In this document: piece after piece, positions 43,565-52,149 of the stretch | Layout of the letters: each line of letters opens with the position of its first letter | How positions within the stretch are numbered: position 1 is the first letter of the stretch | Origin: Prevotella sp. E13-17 | Lineage (GTDB): Bacteria > Bacteroidota > Bacteroidia > Bacteroidales > Bacteroidaceae | DNA length: 64,000 nucleotides | NCBI RefSeq assembly: GCF_022024035.1 | Contig: NZ_CP091787.1 | Location: forward strand, 2,542,001 to 2,606,000 | Reading direction: 5' to 3' | Notes under the pieces: generated by a model | What the model saw: only the letters and a program-made list of their open reading frames with translations | Told to the model about the DNA's origin: nothing | Database searches by the model: none | Made by a program: the position numbers and the translations under genes

Positions 43565-43577
43565 ATCGAACGACTTT
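43549..43577 (-). terminator. gap terminator
   Basis: 12-bp stem AAAGTCGTCCGA (43549-43560) / TCGAACGACTTT (43566-43577) with one mismatch, a 5-nt loop, and a T run on the minus strand; 24 nt past the gap stop. Confidence 0.8.
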
Positions 43578-43601
43578 ATTTATAACTGATATTGAAATAT
43601 C

Positions 43602-44627
43602 TTATTTCAGCTCAGCGAGGTACTTAATGGTGCGAACCATCTGAGAAGTGTAAGAGTTCTCATTGTCGTACCAAGAAACAACCTGTACGAGTGAGTTGCC
43701 GTCCTCCATCTTGCTTACCATGGTCTGGTTAGCGTCGAAGAGTGAACCGAACTTCATACCGATGATGTCGCTTGAAACGAGCTTCTCCTCAGTGTAACCG
43801 AAGCTCTCGTTGGCAGCAGCCTTCATGGCAGCGTTGATGCTCTCAACAGTTACCTCACCCTTAACAACAGCGTGCAGGATAGTGGTAGAACCAGTTGGAG
43901 TTGGAACGCGCTGAGCAGCACCGATCAGCTTACCGTTCAGCTCAGGAATTACGAGACCGATAGCCTTAGCAGCACCTGTTGAGTTAGGAACGATGTTCTG
44001 AGCACCAGCACGAGCGCGCTGAACATCACCCTTGCGCTGAGGACCGTCGAGGATCATCTGGTCACCTGTGTAAGCGTGAACAGTTGTCATGATACCGCTC
44101 TGGATAGGAGCCAGGTCGTTCAGAGCCTTGGTCATAGGAGCCAAGCAGTTGGTGGTGCAAGAAGCAGCTGAGATAACAGTGTCAGCAGGAGTCAGAGTCT
44201 TGTGGTTTACATTGTAAACGATAGTAGGCAGATCGTTACCAGCAGGAGCTGAGATAACAACCTTCTTTGCACCAGCGGTCAGGTGAGCAGAAGCCTTCTC
44301 CTTAGATGTGTAGAAACCTGTGCACTCCAGAACAACGTCAACGTCCAGCTTACCCCAAGGGAGCTCAGCAGCGTTAGGAATAGCATAGATAGTGATCTTC
44401 TGACCATCAACAACGATGTAATCCTCACCAGCCTCTACAGTGTGCTTGTTCTCACCAATCTTGCCGCAGAAACCACCCTGAGCGGTGTCATACTTCAGCA
44501 GGTGTGCAAGCATCTTGGGGCTTGTCAAGTCGTTGATTGCTACTACTTCATAACCTTCAGCCTCAAACATCTGACGGAATGCGAGGCGACCGATACGGCC
44601 GAAACCGTTAATAGCTACTTTTGTCAT
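43602..44627 (-). CDS. gap: Glyceraldehyde-3-phosphate dehydrogenase
   Basis: A 341-aa type I GAPDH. NAD site [16 protein letters not shown] at the start, catalytic [12 protein letters not shown] with Cys157, the assisting His in [22 protein letters not shown], and [16 protein letters not shown]. It oxidises glyceraldehyde-3-phosphate with NAD+ in glycolysis. It shows strong codon bias typical of a highly expressed gene, has a full promoter at 44710-44741, and stands alone between a terminator and mscL. Confidence 0.97.
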   Translation of the reverse strand: MTKVAINGFGRIGRLAFRQMFEAEGYEVVAINDLTSPKMLAHLLKYDTAQGGFCGKIGENKHTVEAGEDYIVVDGQKITIYAIPNAAELPWGKLDVDVVLECTGFYTSKEKASAHLTAGAKKVVISAPAGNDLPTIVYNVNHKTLTPADTVISAASCTTNCLAPMTKALNDLAPIQSGIMTTVHAYTGDQMILDGPQRKGDVQRARAGAQNIVPNSTGAAKAIGLVIPELNGKLIGAAQRVPTPTGSTTILHAVVKGEVTVESINAAMKAAANESFGYTEEKLVSSDIIGMKFGSLFDANQTMVSKMEDGNSLVQVVSWYDNENSYTSQMVRTIKYLAELK

Positions 44628-44709
44628 TTTGCTTTAATTATTTAAAGGGTTTAATAATAAAATTCAACCAATTTTGCGTTCAAAAATCATTTTTTCGATG
44701 TTCCGAGCG

Positions 44710-44741
44710 CAAAGTTACGAATTATTTTCCTATATTTGCAA
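44710..44741 (-). promoter_or_regulatory. gap promoter
   Basis: Minus strand TTG (44741-44739), 21 nt, TAACTTTG (44717-44710). The leader to ATG 44627 is ~80 nt. On the plus strand TATATTTG (44731-44738) overlaps it and could serve mscL. Confidence 0.68.
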
Positions 44742-44892
44742 CGAAATAAAAGTTTTTTAAGATAAAAGTGAAAATCACAAAGTGAAAAGTGAGGTATATC
44801 AAGATGAGAAAGTCGAGATTGCAACGTTCACTTGACAAAAAGGAAACTATAACCACATTATCTATATCGTTAAACTATTAAACAGTAAAACT

Positions 44893-45312
44893 ATGGGATT
44901 TATTAAAGAATTCAAAGAATTTGCCATGCGTGGTAATGTGCTTGACATGGCAGTCGGTGTGATCATCGGTGGCGCTTTTGGCAAGATTGTCAGTTCGTTA
45001 GTAAATGATATTCTGATGCCTCCCATCGGTTGGTTGATCGGAGGTATCGAGTTTACTGACCTCAAAGTGGAACTGCCCGTAAACCCCTTGATGCAAAATC
45101 AGGATGCAGTAACCATCAACTATGGTCAGTTCATACAGACCACACTCGATTTCATCATCGTTGCTTTCTGTATTTTCTTGCTTATCAAGGGTATCAACAA
45201 ACTTGCAAACCTTAGAAAGAAAGAAGAGGCCGCAGCAGCTCCCGAGCCCCCGAAGGGTCCCACTCAGGAAGAGCTTCTGACCGAGATTCGCGACCTGTTG
45301 AAGCAGAAGTAA
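44893..45312 (+). CDS. mscL: Large-conductance mechanosensitive channel
   Basis: A 139-aa MscL. The first helix and channel-lining TM1 read [42 protein letters not shown] (key phrase [17 protein letters not shown]), TM2 is [22 protein letters not shown], and the C-terminal helix ends [15 protein letters not shown], all family-typical. It opens as an inner-membrane safety valve under hypo-osmotic shock. A loop insertion around [11 protein letters not shown] is normal for the family. Confidence 0.96.
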   Translation: MGFIKEFKEFAMRGNVLDMAVGVIIGGAFGKIVSSLVNDILMPPIGWLIGGIEFTDLKVELPVNPLMQNQDAVTINYGQFIQTTLDFIIVAFCIFLLIKGINKLANLRKKEEAAAAPEPPKGPTQEELLTEIRDLLKQK

Positions 45313-45356
45313 ATCAAGAAATATTCACATTATTTTATATTATAAGGTGGCAATTC

Positions 45357-45387
45357 TTTGTCACCTTATATATTTTTTATACCTTTG
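45357..45387 (+). promoter_or_regulatory. Promoter of the SulP transporter
   Basis: TTTG (45357-45360), 19 nt, TACCTTTG (45380-45387), 31 nt before ATG 45419. Overlaps an imperfect palindrome AAGGTGGCA...TGTCACCTT (45345-45366) that may be the mscL terminator. Confidence 0.75.
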
Positions 45388-45418
45388 CACCCGTTTTTCA
45401 AGGATAATAAGATAAAAG

Positions 45419-47101
45419 ATGAAAACATTAGATTTCCAACCGAAACTTTTTTCGGCTCTTAGAAAGTACAACCGACAAACCTTTATGGCCGATGTGATGG
45501 CGGGAGTCATCGTCGGCATTGTGGCATTACCACTGGCCATTGCCTTTGGTATTGCATCTGGTGTATCACCCGAGAAGGGTATTATCACCGCCATCGTTGC
45601 AGGTCTCATCATCTCTGCCTTGGGCGGAAGTAAGGTACAGATTGGTGGTCCCACCGGTGCGTTCATCGTCATCGTGGCAGGCATCATCAACCAATATGGC
45701 ATGCAGGGTCTCACCATCGCCACACTCATGGCAGGTGTCTTCCTCATCGGTTTCGGCCTGTTGCGCCTGGGTACCATCATCAAATACATTCCCTACCCCA
45801 TCATCGTGGGATTTACCAGCGGTATTGCCGTCACCATCTTTACCACGCAGGTAAAAGACTTGCTTGGCATGCAGATAGACGGACCTGTGCCCAGCGATTT
45901 CCTTCTACGTTGGGGCACCTACTTTCAGCATCTTAAGGACATTGACCCCTGGAGTACTGCCGTAGGTCTTATCAGCGTGGCCATCATTGCCACCACCCCA
46001 CGTTTCAGCAAGCGCATCCCCGGCTCGCTCATTGCCATCATCATCATGACCGTGGCTGTACTGCTGTTGAAGCAGTATGCAGGCATCACCAGCATTGAGA
46101 CCATTGGCGACCGTTTCAGCATCAACTCACAGTTGCCCGAAGCCGTTGTTCCCGAACTGTCATGGGAAACCATCAAAGGTCTGGTTGCCCCTGCAATGAC
46201 CATTGCCATATTGGGAGCCATCGAGAGTTTGCTCTCTGCCACCGTGGCTGATGGTGTCATTGGCGACCATCATCATTCCAACACCGAGCTAATTGGCCAG
46301 GGTGTGGCCAACATCGTATCGCCCCTCTTTGGCGGTATTCCCGCCACAGGAGCCATTGCCCGCACAATGACCAACATCAACAATGGCGGTCGCACACCCG
46401 TTGCCGGCATCATCCATGCCGTTGTGTTGCTGCTCATTTTCCTGTTCCTCATGCCTTTGGCCAAATACATCCCCATGGCATGTCTCGCAGGTGTACTGGT
46501 GGTTGTAAGCTATGGCATGAGCGGATGGCGTTCGTTCTCAGCCTTGATGCGCAATCCCAAGAGCGACGTCACCGTACTATTGCTCACCTTCTTCCTCACC
46601 ATCATCTTCGACCTCACCATTGCCATTGAAGTGGGTCTCATCTGTGCTTGTCTGTTGTTCATGCGTCGCATGAGCGAGACAACCGATGTCAAGGCTATCT
46701 GCGATGAGATTGACCTGAACGAGGATGCCGACATGGAGAGTGGCAATCTTGAGCACCTCACCATCCCCCAGGGTGTTGAAGTTTACGAGATTAACGGTCC
46801 CTACTTCTTTGGTGCAGGCAATAAGTTCGAAGAACTGATGGGCAACTTTGGTGATCGTCCCAAGGTACGCATCATCCGCATGCGTAAGGTTCCCTTCATA
46901 GACTCAACCGGTCTTCACAATCTGGAGAACATGTGCTTGATGAGTCAGCGTGAAGGCATCGCCATCGTTCTGTCAGGTGTCAACGAGAAGGTTGACTCTG
47001 TGCTTCGCCGCAATGGTTTCGTTCAGTTGCTTGGCGAAGAAAACATCTGCAACCACATCGACCTGGCTCTGTCAAGAGCTAATGAAATTGTGTCGAAGTA
47101 A
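45419..47101 (+). CDS. SulP family inorganic anion transporter with STAS domain
   Basis: A 560-aa permease with about 12-14 helices. Landmarks: FMADVMAGVIVGIVALPLAIAFGIASGVSPEKG (residues ~23-55), GGSKVQIGGPTGAFIVIV, GLVAPAMTIAILGAIESLLSATVADGVIGDHHHSNTELIGQGVAN and PATGAIARTMTNINNGGRTPVAG. The C-terminal STAS domain (~440-555) has FIDSTGLHNLENM. SulP proteins carry sulfate, bicarbonate or other anions; BicA-like bicarbonate uptake is possible, but the ion is not determined. It stands alone between its promoter and a strong terminator. Confidence 0.93.
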   Translation: MKTLDFQPKLFSALRKYNRQTFMADVMAGVIVGIVALPLAIAFGIASGVSPEKGIITAIVAGLIISALGGSKVQIGGPTGAFIVIVAGIINQYGMQGLTIATLMAGVFLIGFGLLRLGTIIKYIPYPIIVGFTSGIAVTIFTTQVKDLLGMQIDGPVPSDFLLRWGTYFQHLKDIDPWSTAVGLISVAIIATTPRFSKRIPGSLIAIIIMTVAVLLLKQYAGITSIETIGDRFSINSQLPEAVVPELSWETIKGLVAPAMTIAILGAIESLLSATVADGVIGDHHHSNTELIGQGVANIVSPLFGGIPATGAIARTMTNINNGGRTPVAGIIHAVVLLLIFLFLMPLAKYIPMACLAGVLVVVSYGMSGWRSFSALMRNPKSDVTVLLLTFFLTIIFDLTIAIEVGLICACLLFMRRMSETTDVKAICDEIDLNEDADMESGNLEHLTIPQGVEVYEINGPYFFGAGNKFEELMGNFGDRPKVRIIRMRKVPFIDSTGLHNLENMCLMSQREGIAIVLSGVNEKVDSVLRRNGFVQLLGEENICNHIDLALSRANEIVSK

Positions 47102-47135
47102 CGACCTAAATCAGGCCGTATAAATGCCATAAGAA

Positions 47136-47175
47136 AAGTACACAAACAGCACTGGTCTGCTTGTGTACTTTTTTT
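47136..47175 (+). terminator. Terminator after the SulP gene
   Basis: Stem AAGTACACAA (47136-47145) / TTGTGTACTT (47161-47170), extended by CAG/CTG, followed by a T run to 47175; 35 nt past the stop. Confidence 0.85.
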
Positions 47176-47281
47176 CTCTTCTTGCGCCATAAACGGCGAC
47201 TTTAGAAGCTAATTCGATATCGATTTATTACTCGTCAGGCGTTTTATCTTTCTTAGAGAACAGACGGATAATATTCATATT

Positions 47282-48127
47282 TTAACGCATCTTTGCCCTG
47301 ACGGCCAGTTCCTGGGCCAAATCCCTCACTCTCTCCCAGTCTGCACGGTCAATAAGCGCTGAAAGTTCGTCCAGGCCAGCTGTGATTGCGTCTTCTATCT
47401 GTTTTCCCTGTGGCGTCGTATGGTTGGCTCCATAGCGAATGGTTTCATAGAGCCTGCTCACTTCTTTCTTCGCAGCAGCATCCTTCACCTTGACCTCCAA
47501 CAGTTGCAAGCGTTGACTCAACTGCATCTTCGAGTCTTGTTCAGCAGCCTGTTCAGCCAATGATTCCCTTGTGGCATCATTAGCAGTCTTGTGTATGCCC
47601 AAATTGAAAGCATAGAACAGCAGCACCAGCAGATATACAGACAGGACAATCACCGTATAGTTCTCCGCCAGGAACATCGACCTTCCGACAACCGTCTCAG
47701 TCGTCGTATTTACCGTATTTCCTATCGCAGAGCCTATGCTGTCGGTAGCAATGCCAGCCACACTGTCAGGCAGACTCTCCACCACCTTATTCACCGTATC
47801 CTGCATGTTGCTTGTCAAACTCTGCGCCGTTTCCTGTGTCCTGCGAAGCACCATGCCATAGCCAATAGCCACGGCACTCAGCACGGTCTGCACACAGAAG
47901 TAAGAGAGAGGCAGAAATGTTGTGGTCAGGTGATACACCTCATCGCTATCCTTGCTCACGCGCAACACCGCTATAGACGCCACCACAAAAGAAAACATGG
48001 CAAATCCATACGACATCCACTCTACAATGCCTCGTGTCTCGACATCAGTCCAGACAAAGAACAACACATTCAGCACAATGAGCACCAACACCATCAGTGC
48101 CACAAAAGTCATTTGATTGATTCTCAT
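47282..48127 (-). CDS. Membrane protein with coiled-coil tail, unknown
   Basis: A 281-aa protein with four hydrophobic spans: ~7-26 (MVLVLIVLNVLFFVW), ~37-57, ~70-92 and ~155-173 (VIVLSVYLLVLLFYAFNLGI). Between the third and fourth is a Thr/Val/Ser-rich stretch with repeated amphipathic helices (LTSNMQDTVNKVVESLPDSV, AIGNTVNTTTETV). The C-terminal ~100 residues form a helical/coiled domain. No known family recognised. It ends a three-gene set, 16 nt after the SPFH gene. Confidence 0.7.
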   Translation of the reverse strand: MRINQMTFVALMVLVLIVLNVLFFVWTDVETRGIVEWMSYGFAMFSFVVASIAVLRVSKDSDEVYHLTTTFLPLSYFCVQTVLSAVAIGYGMVLRRTQETAQSLTSNMQDTVNKVVESLPDSVAGIATDSIGSAIGNTVNTTTETVVGRSMFLAENYTVIVLSVYLLVLLFYAFNLGIHKTANDATRESLAEQAAEQDSKMQLSQRLQLLEVKVKDAAAKKEVSRLYETIRYGANHTTPQGKQIEDAITAGLDELSALIDRADWERVRDLAQELAVRAKMR

Positions 48128-48143
48128 AATCTTCTAATTACGT

Positions 48144-49334
48144 TTAAAGGGTTGGAGGTGTCGGAGGCATGGGTGGAGGAGTCGCACCAGCCGCTGCAAA
48201 GAACTGCTGCAGCTCAGGCACCGTTTTAGCGGCAGCCCACTGCGGCATGCCCTCTTTCCACACCATCGTATCAGGAGTCAGCTGTCCAGCCTGCACATAC
48301 TGAGCAAGCTGTTGCATGGGCACCGGTCCCACTTGCTGGTTGTTCACAAAGAGCCAGAACTGCGCCATGGGAGGCGGAGCAGCCTGCTGCATAGGTTGTT
48401 GCTGTCCCATCGGTTGTCCCATCATTTGCTGTCCCATACCGAAGAAAGAACCTGCCGCAGCCATTCCCATACCGATTCCAGCACCTATTGATGCCGTGCC
48501 CTGATTGGCGGCCATGGTCTTCATGATGTCCACCTGCTGCTGGGCAGCCCACTTATCGCCAAGGATATCCATCACTTCCGAGTCGGCAGAAGCATTACCG
48601 AGCTTAGCCTCATAGGCTTTACGCACCTCGTCGTCCAGATCAACTTCCAGAGCAGAAATCGAAAAGCGTTCCAGTTTCACGCCATAGTCAGACAGCACCT
48701 CTGCTACCAGCGGTGAAATCTTCTGACTAATCTCGCGCTGTCGAGCCTGAATGCCCAATATCTCGCCTTCCAGTTCCACCAAGACGGTGGCTATTTCCGT
48801 CTTGATATGTTCCAAAAACTCATTGCGGAAGTAGTCTTGCAACTCCTCAGCACCAAACGAACTGATGCCGTTGCCTATCAGTTTGAAGAGGAATTTTCCA
48901 CCGTCCTCCACACTCACGCGATAGGCACCACGTGCAAACACTTTCGAAGCCACGCGCAGTTTCTTATCGCGCACCTGAATATCGCCAGCTCCCCAGTTCA
49001 CCTCCATACTTGTGGCCGTTCGGATAAAGAACACCCTACAGTTGAAGGTACTCACGCCACCCGTAAAAGCATTGCGCAGACGGCTGATAAAGGGATAGTT
49101 CTCCGTTTTCAGCTGGTAGCGTCCCTCGGTGAACATCTGGTATATTTGTCCGTTTTTCTCGAAGATAGCCTGTTCTCCGGGGTGTACTGTCAGCGTAGAA
49201 TTGGTGTTGAAGTCTTGATCAGGATGGAGCGAAATCATATCGCCTCCAAAGCCAACATTCTCTATAGACTCAGCCCAGTGCTTCTCGCCACCCACATAGT
49301 TGGCCTCTTTTGGATCTCTCTTAAAAAATCCCAT
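48144..49334 (-). CDS. SPFH-domain protein with C-terminal GYF_2 domain
   Basis: A 396-aa protein. The N-terminal ~250 residues form an SPFH/band-7-like domain of the YdjI/virion-core type (LHPDQDFNTNSTLTVHPGEQAIFEKNGQIYQMF, FRNEFLEHIKTEIATVLVELEGEILGIQARQREIS; key phrases given). A Gly/Met/Gln-rich linker (~280-320, MGQPMGQQQPMQQAAPP) leads to a GYF_2 domain FWLFVNNQQVGPVPMQQLAQ ... MVWKEGMPQWAAA. YdjI in Bacillus assembles a membrane-stress complex. Here it is between a zinc-ribbon membrane protein and a multi-span protein, which suggests a membrane-organising complex; function inferred. Confidence 0.83.
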   Translation of the reverse strand: MGFFKRDPKEANYVGGEKHWAESIENVGFGGDMISLHPDQDFNTNSTLTVHPGEQAIFEKNGQIYQMFTEGRYQLKTENYPFISRLRNAFTGGVSTFNCRVFFIRTATSMEVNWGAGDIQVRDKKLRVASKVFARGAYRVSVEDGGKFLFKLIGNGISSFGAEELQDYFRNEFLEHIKTEIATVLVELEGEILGIQARQREISQKISPLVAEVLSDYGVKLERFSISALEVDLDDEVRKAYEAKLGNASADSEVMDILGDKWAAQQQVDIMKTMAANQGTASIGAGIGMGMAAAGSFFGMGQQMMGQPMGQQQPMQQAAPPPMAQFWLFVNNQQVGPVPMQQLAQYVQAGQLTPDTMVWKEGMPQWAAAKTVPELQQFFAAAGATPPPMPPTPPTL

Positions 49335-49364
49335 AGTCGTATAATTCTGTTTATTAGTGATACA

Positions 49365-50618
49365 TTAAGGTATTGGGAACTCAGGAACGTCGTATTTCAA
49401 ATCCAGTTTAAAATTACGCTGAGCAGACTGACGCTTATGTTCCTGGAACTCCTGCCAGCGTGCACGGAACTTCTTACGGATAATACGATTGACAACGGCA
49501 CGGATGATGGCATCAATACCGCCAGTGACAAGAGCTATCAGTCCATAGATAATCAGTCCGAGGAAGTAGCCTATCGCGCCCAGGATTGCCACACCAATAA
49601 CACCAGTCCAGAAGCCGGCCTTAAACAGTGCAAAGACAATCAGCAACAGTATCAATATGAGGATGGCAGTCACAATCCACGTCACCGGCTTCATGCTGGT
49701 ATAGTCGGGACTCTGCTTCAAGAACTCAGCATTCGGGAAATTATCAAACTCGTACCACCAGCGATCGCCACTTGCTGTGCCAATGAAGGTGTACTGTTGT
49801 CCGTTATACTCCACGACCTCCTCGACCACCGGCAGACAGTAGTAGGCTGGTGTTGGGATATACGAGCCGATGTCTGTGTGCGAGAACTCAAAACGGTTCT
49901 CCGAGGCCGACTGTTCCTTAGGAATTACATCCGTGTCGCGAATATAATCGCTTGCGAATGGCACCATCTCTTTCGTATTGAAGTGTTCCTCATAGTCAGC
50001 AATCAGCATATAGGGCGTGCCGCACAGTTTCTCGAAGAACTCTTTACCATACTTACACAGCGGGAAGATAGCACGCTCGGTGGCCTGTCCGTACTCACGA
50101 GCCCAGAAATATTTTCTCTTAATATCCACAATCTTCATATTGTCGAACACGTCCACAGGCGCATTTTCCATGAGGAACTGCATGAAGAATTTGTGATACT
50201 CGTCTTTTGTAATGGTAAACTTCGCGAGCAGCTCAATAATCAGGTTATCGTCGAAAGCATTACCACCGCCACCCAACAGAATAGCCTTACCACACTGGTG
50301 ACACTTAGCCCAGTCCTTGCTCAACAAGTCTTTTGGTCCAAGATCAGCACCACAATGAGGGCACGCCATCTTCGAGGCGCTCATCTCTTGATTGCCAGCA
50401 GCCTGAGGTTTCGGTGGGAAAGGCTGCGGGTTTGAGGGTTGCGGATTAGAGGGCATTGCGTTTGACGGCATTGCATTAGAAGGTTGATACCCCCCGGGCA
50501 TTGGGGGAGGAACAGGTCCGGTGGGGGCTGCCGATTGCAATGGGCAGCCACATTGTGGACACGTAGCAGCACGATCAGACACCTGCTTACCACATTCAGG
50601 GCATGTTATTAAAGCCAT
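49365..50618 (-). CDS. Zinc-ribbon membrane protein
   Basis: A 417-aa protein. Two zinc ribbons lie in the N-terminal part: ITCPECGKQVSDRAATCPQCG (CxxC-x11-CxxC, residues ~4-24) and MACPHCGADLGPKDLLSKDWAKCHQCGKAI (~83-112), separated by a Pro/Ser/Asn-rich linker with repeated MPSNAMPSN. A central domain includes YKFFEKLCGTPYMLI-like text (KYGKEFFEKLCGTPYMLIAD). Two hydrophobic segments (~310-332 and ~336-362) follow. This matches the YdjJ-like/zinc-ribbon partner of SPFH proteins. First gene of the three-gene unit. The SPFH gene starts 30 nt later. Confidence 0.78.
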   Translation of the reverse strand: MALITCPECGKQVSDRAATCPQCGCPLQSAAPTGPVPPPMPGGYQPSNAMPSNAMPSNPQPSNPQPFPPKPQAAGNQEMSASKMACPHCGADLGPKDLLSKDWAKCHQCGKAILLGGGGNAFDDNLIIELLAKFTITKDEYHKFFMQFLMENAPVDVFDNMKIVDIKRKYFWAREYGQATERAIFPLCKYGKEFFEKLCGTPYMLIADYEEHFNTKEMVPFASDYIRDTDVIPKEQSASENRFEFSHTDIGSYIPTPAYYCLPVVEEVVEYNGQQYTFIGTASGDRWWYEFDNFPNAEFLKQSPDYTSMKPVTWIVTAILILILLLIVFALFKAGFWTGVIGVAILGAIGYFLGLIIYGLIALVTGGIDAIIRAVVNRIIRKKFRARWQEFQEHKRQSAQRNFKLDLKYDVPEFPIP

Positions 50619-50823
50619 AATTACATTGTTTTAGGGTTAATATTTTAGGTATTGTAAACATCATTAGCAATCTACAATTGCAAAGAAAAACATTTATTCA
50701 GTCATATCCTAAAAAATCAACAACATATAAGAGTCATTGAAACAAAAAACCACAAAAATTGTTTCAATGACACACCAAAACATCAGTATATACGCCACTA
50801 TAGAACGAAATGGTCAGTGGAGT

Positions 50824-50946
50824 AAAAGTGGCACAATAGATGGTCAATAGTCTTTGTTCAAGGAAGTGATATTGGCACCTTACTGATGTAAAACGATAAA
50901 TACCATACAAAATCCAGACTCTAGAAATGTGCATTCTAGAGTCTGG
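50824..50946. repeat. Degenerate R2 half-site and a two-unit 22-bp array with a variant core
   Basis: In the 365-bp gap between 50618 and 50984 (no gene), AAAAGTGGCAC at 50824-50834 matches one arm of the R2 palindrome. Two 11-bp units, CCAGACTCTAG (50914-50924) and its exact reverse complement CTAGAGTCTGG (50936-50946), start 22 bp apart with an 11-nt spacer. The outer CCAG and CTAG match the arrays at 17564 and 58682, but the core is act instead of ggg. Confidence 0.75.
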
Positions 50947-50983
50947 AAACATCGTTTCTAAAGTTTAGACGCAGTCGTTCTTG

Positions 50984-51895
50984 TTATCTTATAAACTTCT
51001 TACCGTTTACGATATAAATACCTTTAACAGGTTTCACGACCTGACGTCCCTGAAGGTCAAACATCTTATCAGCGCTATGTTTCAAAACGGCTGTGTCAAT
51101 ATGGTTGGCCTCATCCGTTTTAACGATTTCAATACCATTACACTTTGCCTCGATAGCGCTCCAGTCTTCATCCCAACGGGCGGCATCTTTGACGATGAGC
51201 TTGGTTGCCGTAGGAGCCAGCTTCTTTGCAATAAGGGCATAGTCATCATAATCCACCGAATGCCAGTCGCCATCCCATGTGCACTGATAGGTGCCCTTGC
51301 CTATAACACCTGTGATCGTCACCTCACCATCGAGTGAATTGTCTGCACACGCAAGGATTCCCTTATCATTAACCATCGGGCCTTCCAGTTTGATGTCGTC
51401 AACATAGAAAGTCTTTCCATCGCCCTCACTTGTCTCCTCGTAAGGCCAGATGGAAAGCACCAGGTTATTGTCTTCGGTAATCTTTTCAGCATCAGGTCCC
51501 TCTGCAAACTCATAAGTCAGGATTCTCCATTCGTTGCCACCATCCTGCCATGCCCAGCGTGGCGTATTGAAGGCACCTTCCTTGCCCTCGAGTTTAACCA
51601 TCACATTGTGACTGTCTGTCATCTTCAGTCGCATGGTCAGTCGGCGCAGCCCCTTGAAGTCAACACCTTCCAGAGGAATTGCGGCATTATGATGCTCATC
51701 TCCCCAGCCACCAGGATTAGCTTTCATCGTGAACTTCATCACGTTGTTGCCCTGCTCCTCTACGACAACAGGTTCTGCCCGATTCCAGAAGCCACCGTCA
51801 CTTCCCACTTCCTTGCCATCGCCATTCCAGATCACGACCTGTGCACTACAAACCGTTGTTACAAACCATGCTGTGAGTAAAAATACTTTTTTCAT
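50984..51895 (-). CDS. Secreted protein with carbohydrate-binding-like beta domain and T9SS-like tail
   Basis: A 303-aa exported protein (signal MKKVFLLTAWFVTTVCSAQ). Residues ~20-175 look like a jelly-roll module that packs an ordered substrate: FKGLRRLTMRLKMTDSHNVMVKLEGKEG, WRILTYEFAEGPDAEK and TFYVDDIKLEGP resemble carbohydrate-binding modules. A second small domain follows (GTYQCTWDGDWHSVDYDDYALIAKKL), then the tail MFDLQGRQVVKPVKGIYIVNGKKF, the T9SS-like sorting motif. No catalytic site seen. It has a -7 box TACATTTG (51957-51950). Confidence 0.68.
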   Translation of the reverse strand: MKKVFLLTAWFVTTVCSAQVVIWNGDGKEVGSDGGFWNRAEPVVVEEQGNNVMKFTMKANPGGWGDEHHNAAIPLEGVDFKGLRRLTMRLKMTDSHNVMVKLEGKEGAFNTPRWAWQDGGNEWRILTYEFAEGPDAEKITEDNNLVLSIWPYEETSEGDGKTFYVDDIKLEGPMVNDKGILACADNSLDGEVTITGVIGKGTYQCTWDGDWHSVDYDDYALIAKKLAPTATKLIVKDAARWDEDWSAIEAKCNGIEIVKTDEANHIDTAVLKHSADKMFDLQGRQVVKPVKGIYIVNGKKFIR

Positions 51896-52082
51896 AAAGA
51901 TTACTGTTTTAAATTAATAATACATTTGGTAAAATTCTTAATTCTGCCGCAAATGTATATTAAAAAAGGCATCTTCACAATAAAAAATGATACATCCAAT
52001 AAGAAAAAACGTTCAACACATCATTATTTCTCTCAAATGAAACAAAAATACCAAAAGACGTATAGTGGTCCTTTTAAAAACA

Positions 52083-52122
52083 AAGGACTCTCTGAAACGC
52101 ATTCACGGTTCAGAGAGTCCTT
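52083..52122 (-). terminator. Terminator of the leftward secreted-protein gene
   Basis: 14-bp stem AAGGACTCTCTGAA (52083-52096) / TTCAGAGAGTCCTT (52109-52122), 28 nt past the stop at 52150; T run on the minus strand. Confidence 0.85.
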
Positions 52123-52149
52123 ATATTTAGAATTAGGTATAAGCGCAAC

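Noticed and set aside
47228..47278. 16-codon minus-strand frame MNIIRLFSKKDKTPDE between the SulP terminator and the 281-aa gene
   Set aside because: It follows the 281-aa gene by 3 nt and could be a tiny peptide, but there is no homology or ribosome-binding support, so it is not listed as a gene.
48807..50435. 542-codon open frame on the plus strand antisense to the SPFH and zinc-ribbon genes
   Set aside because: Its translation has no domain and mirrors codon bias of the two real minus-strand genes, which carry clear motifs.
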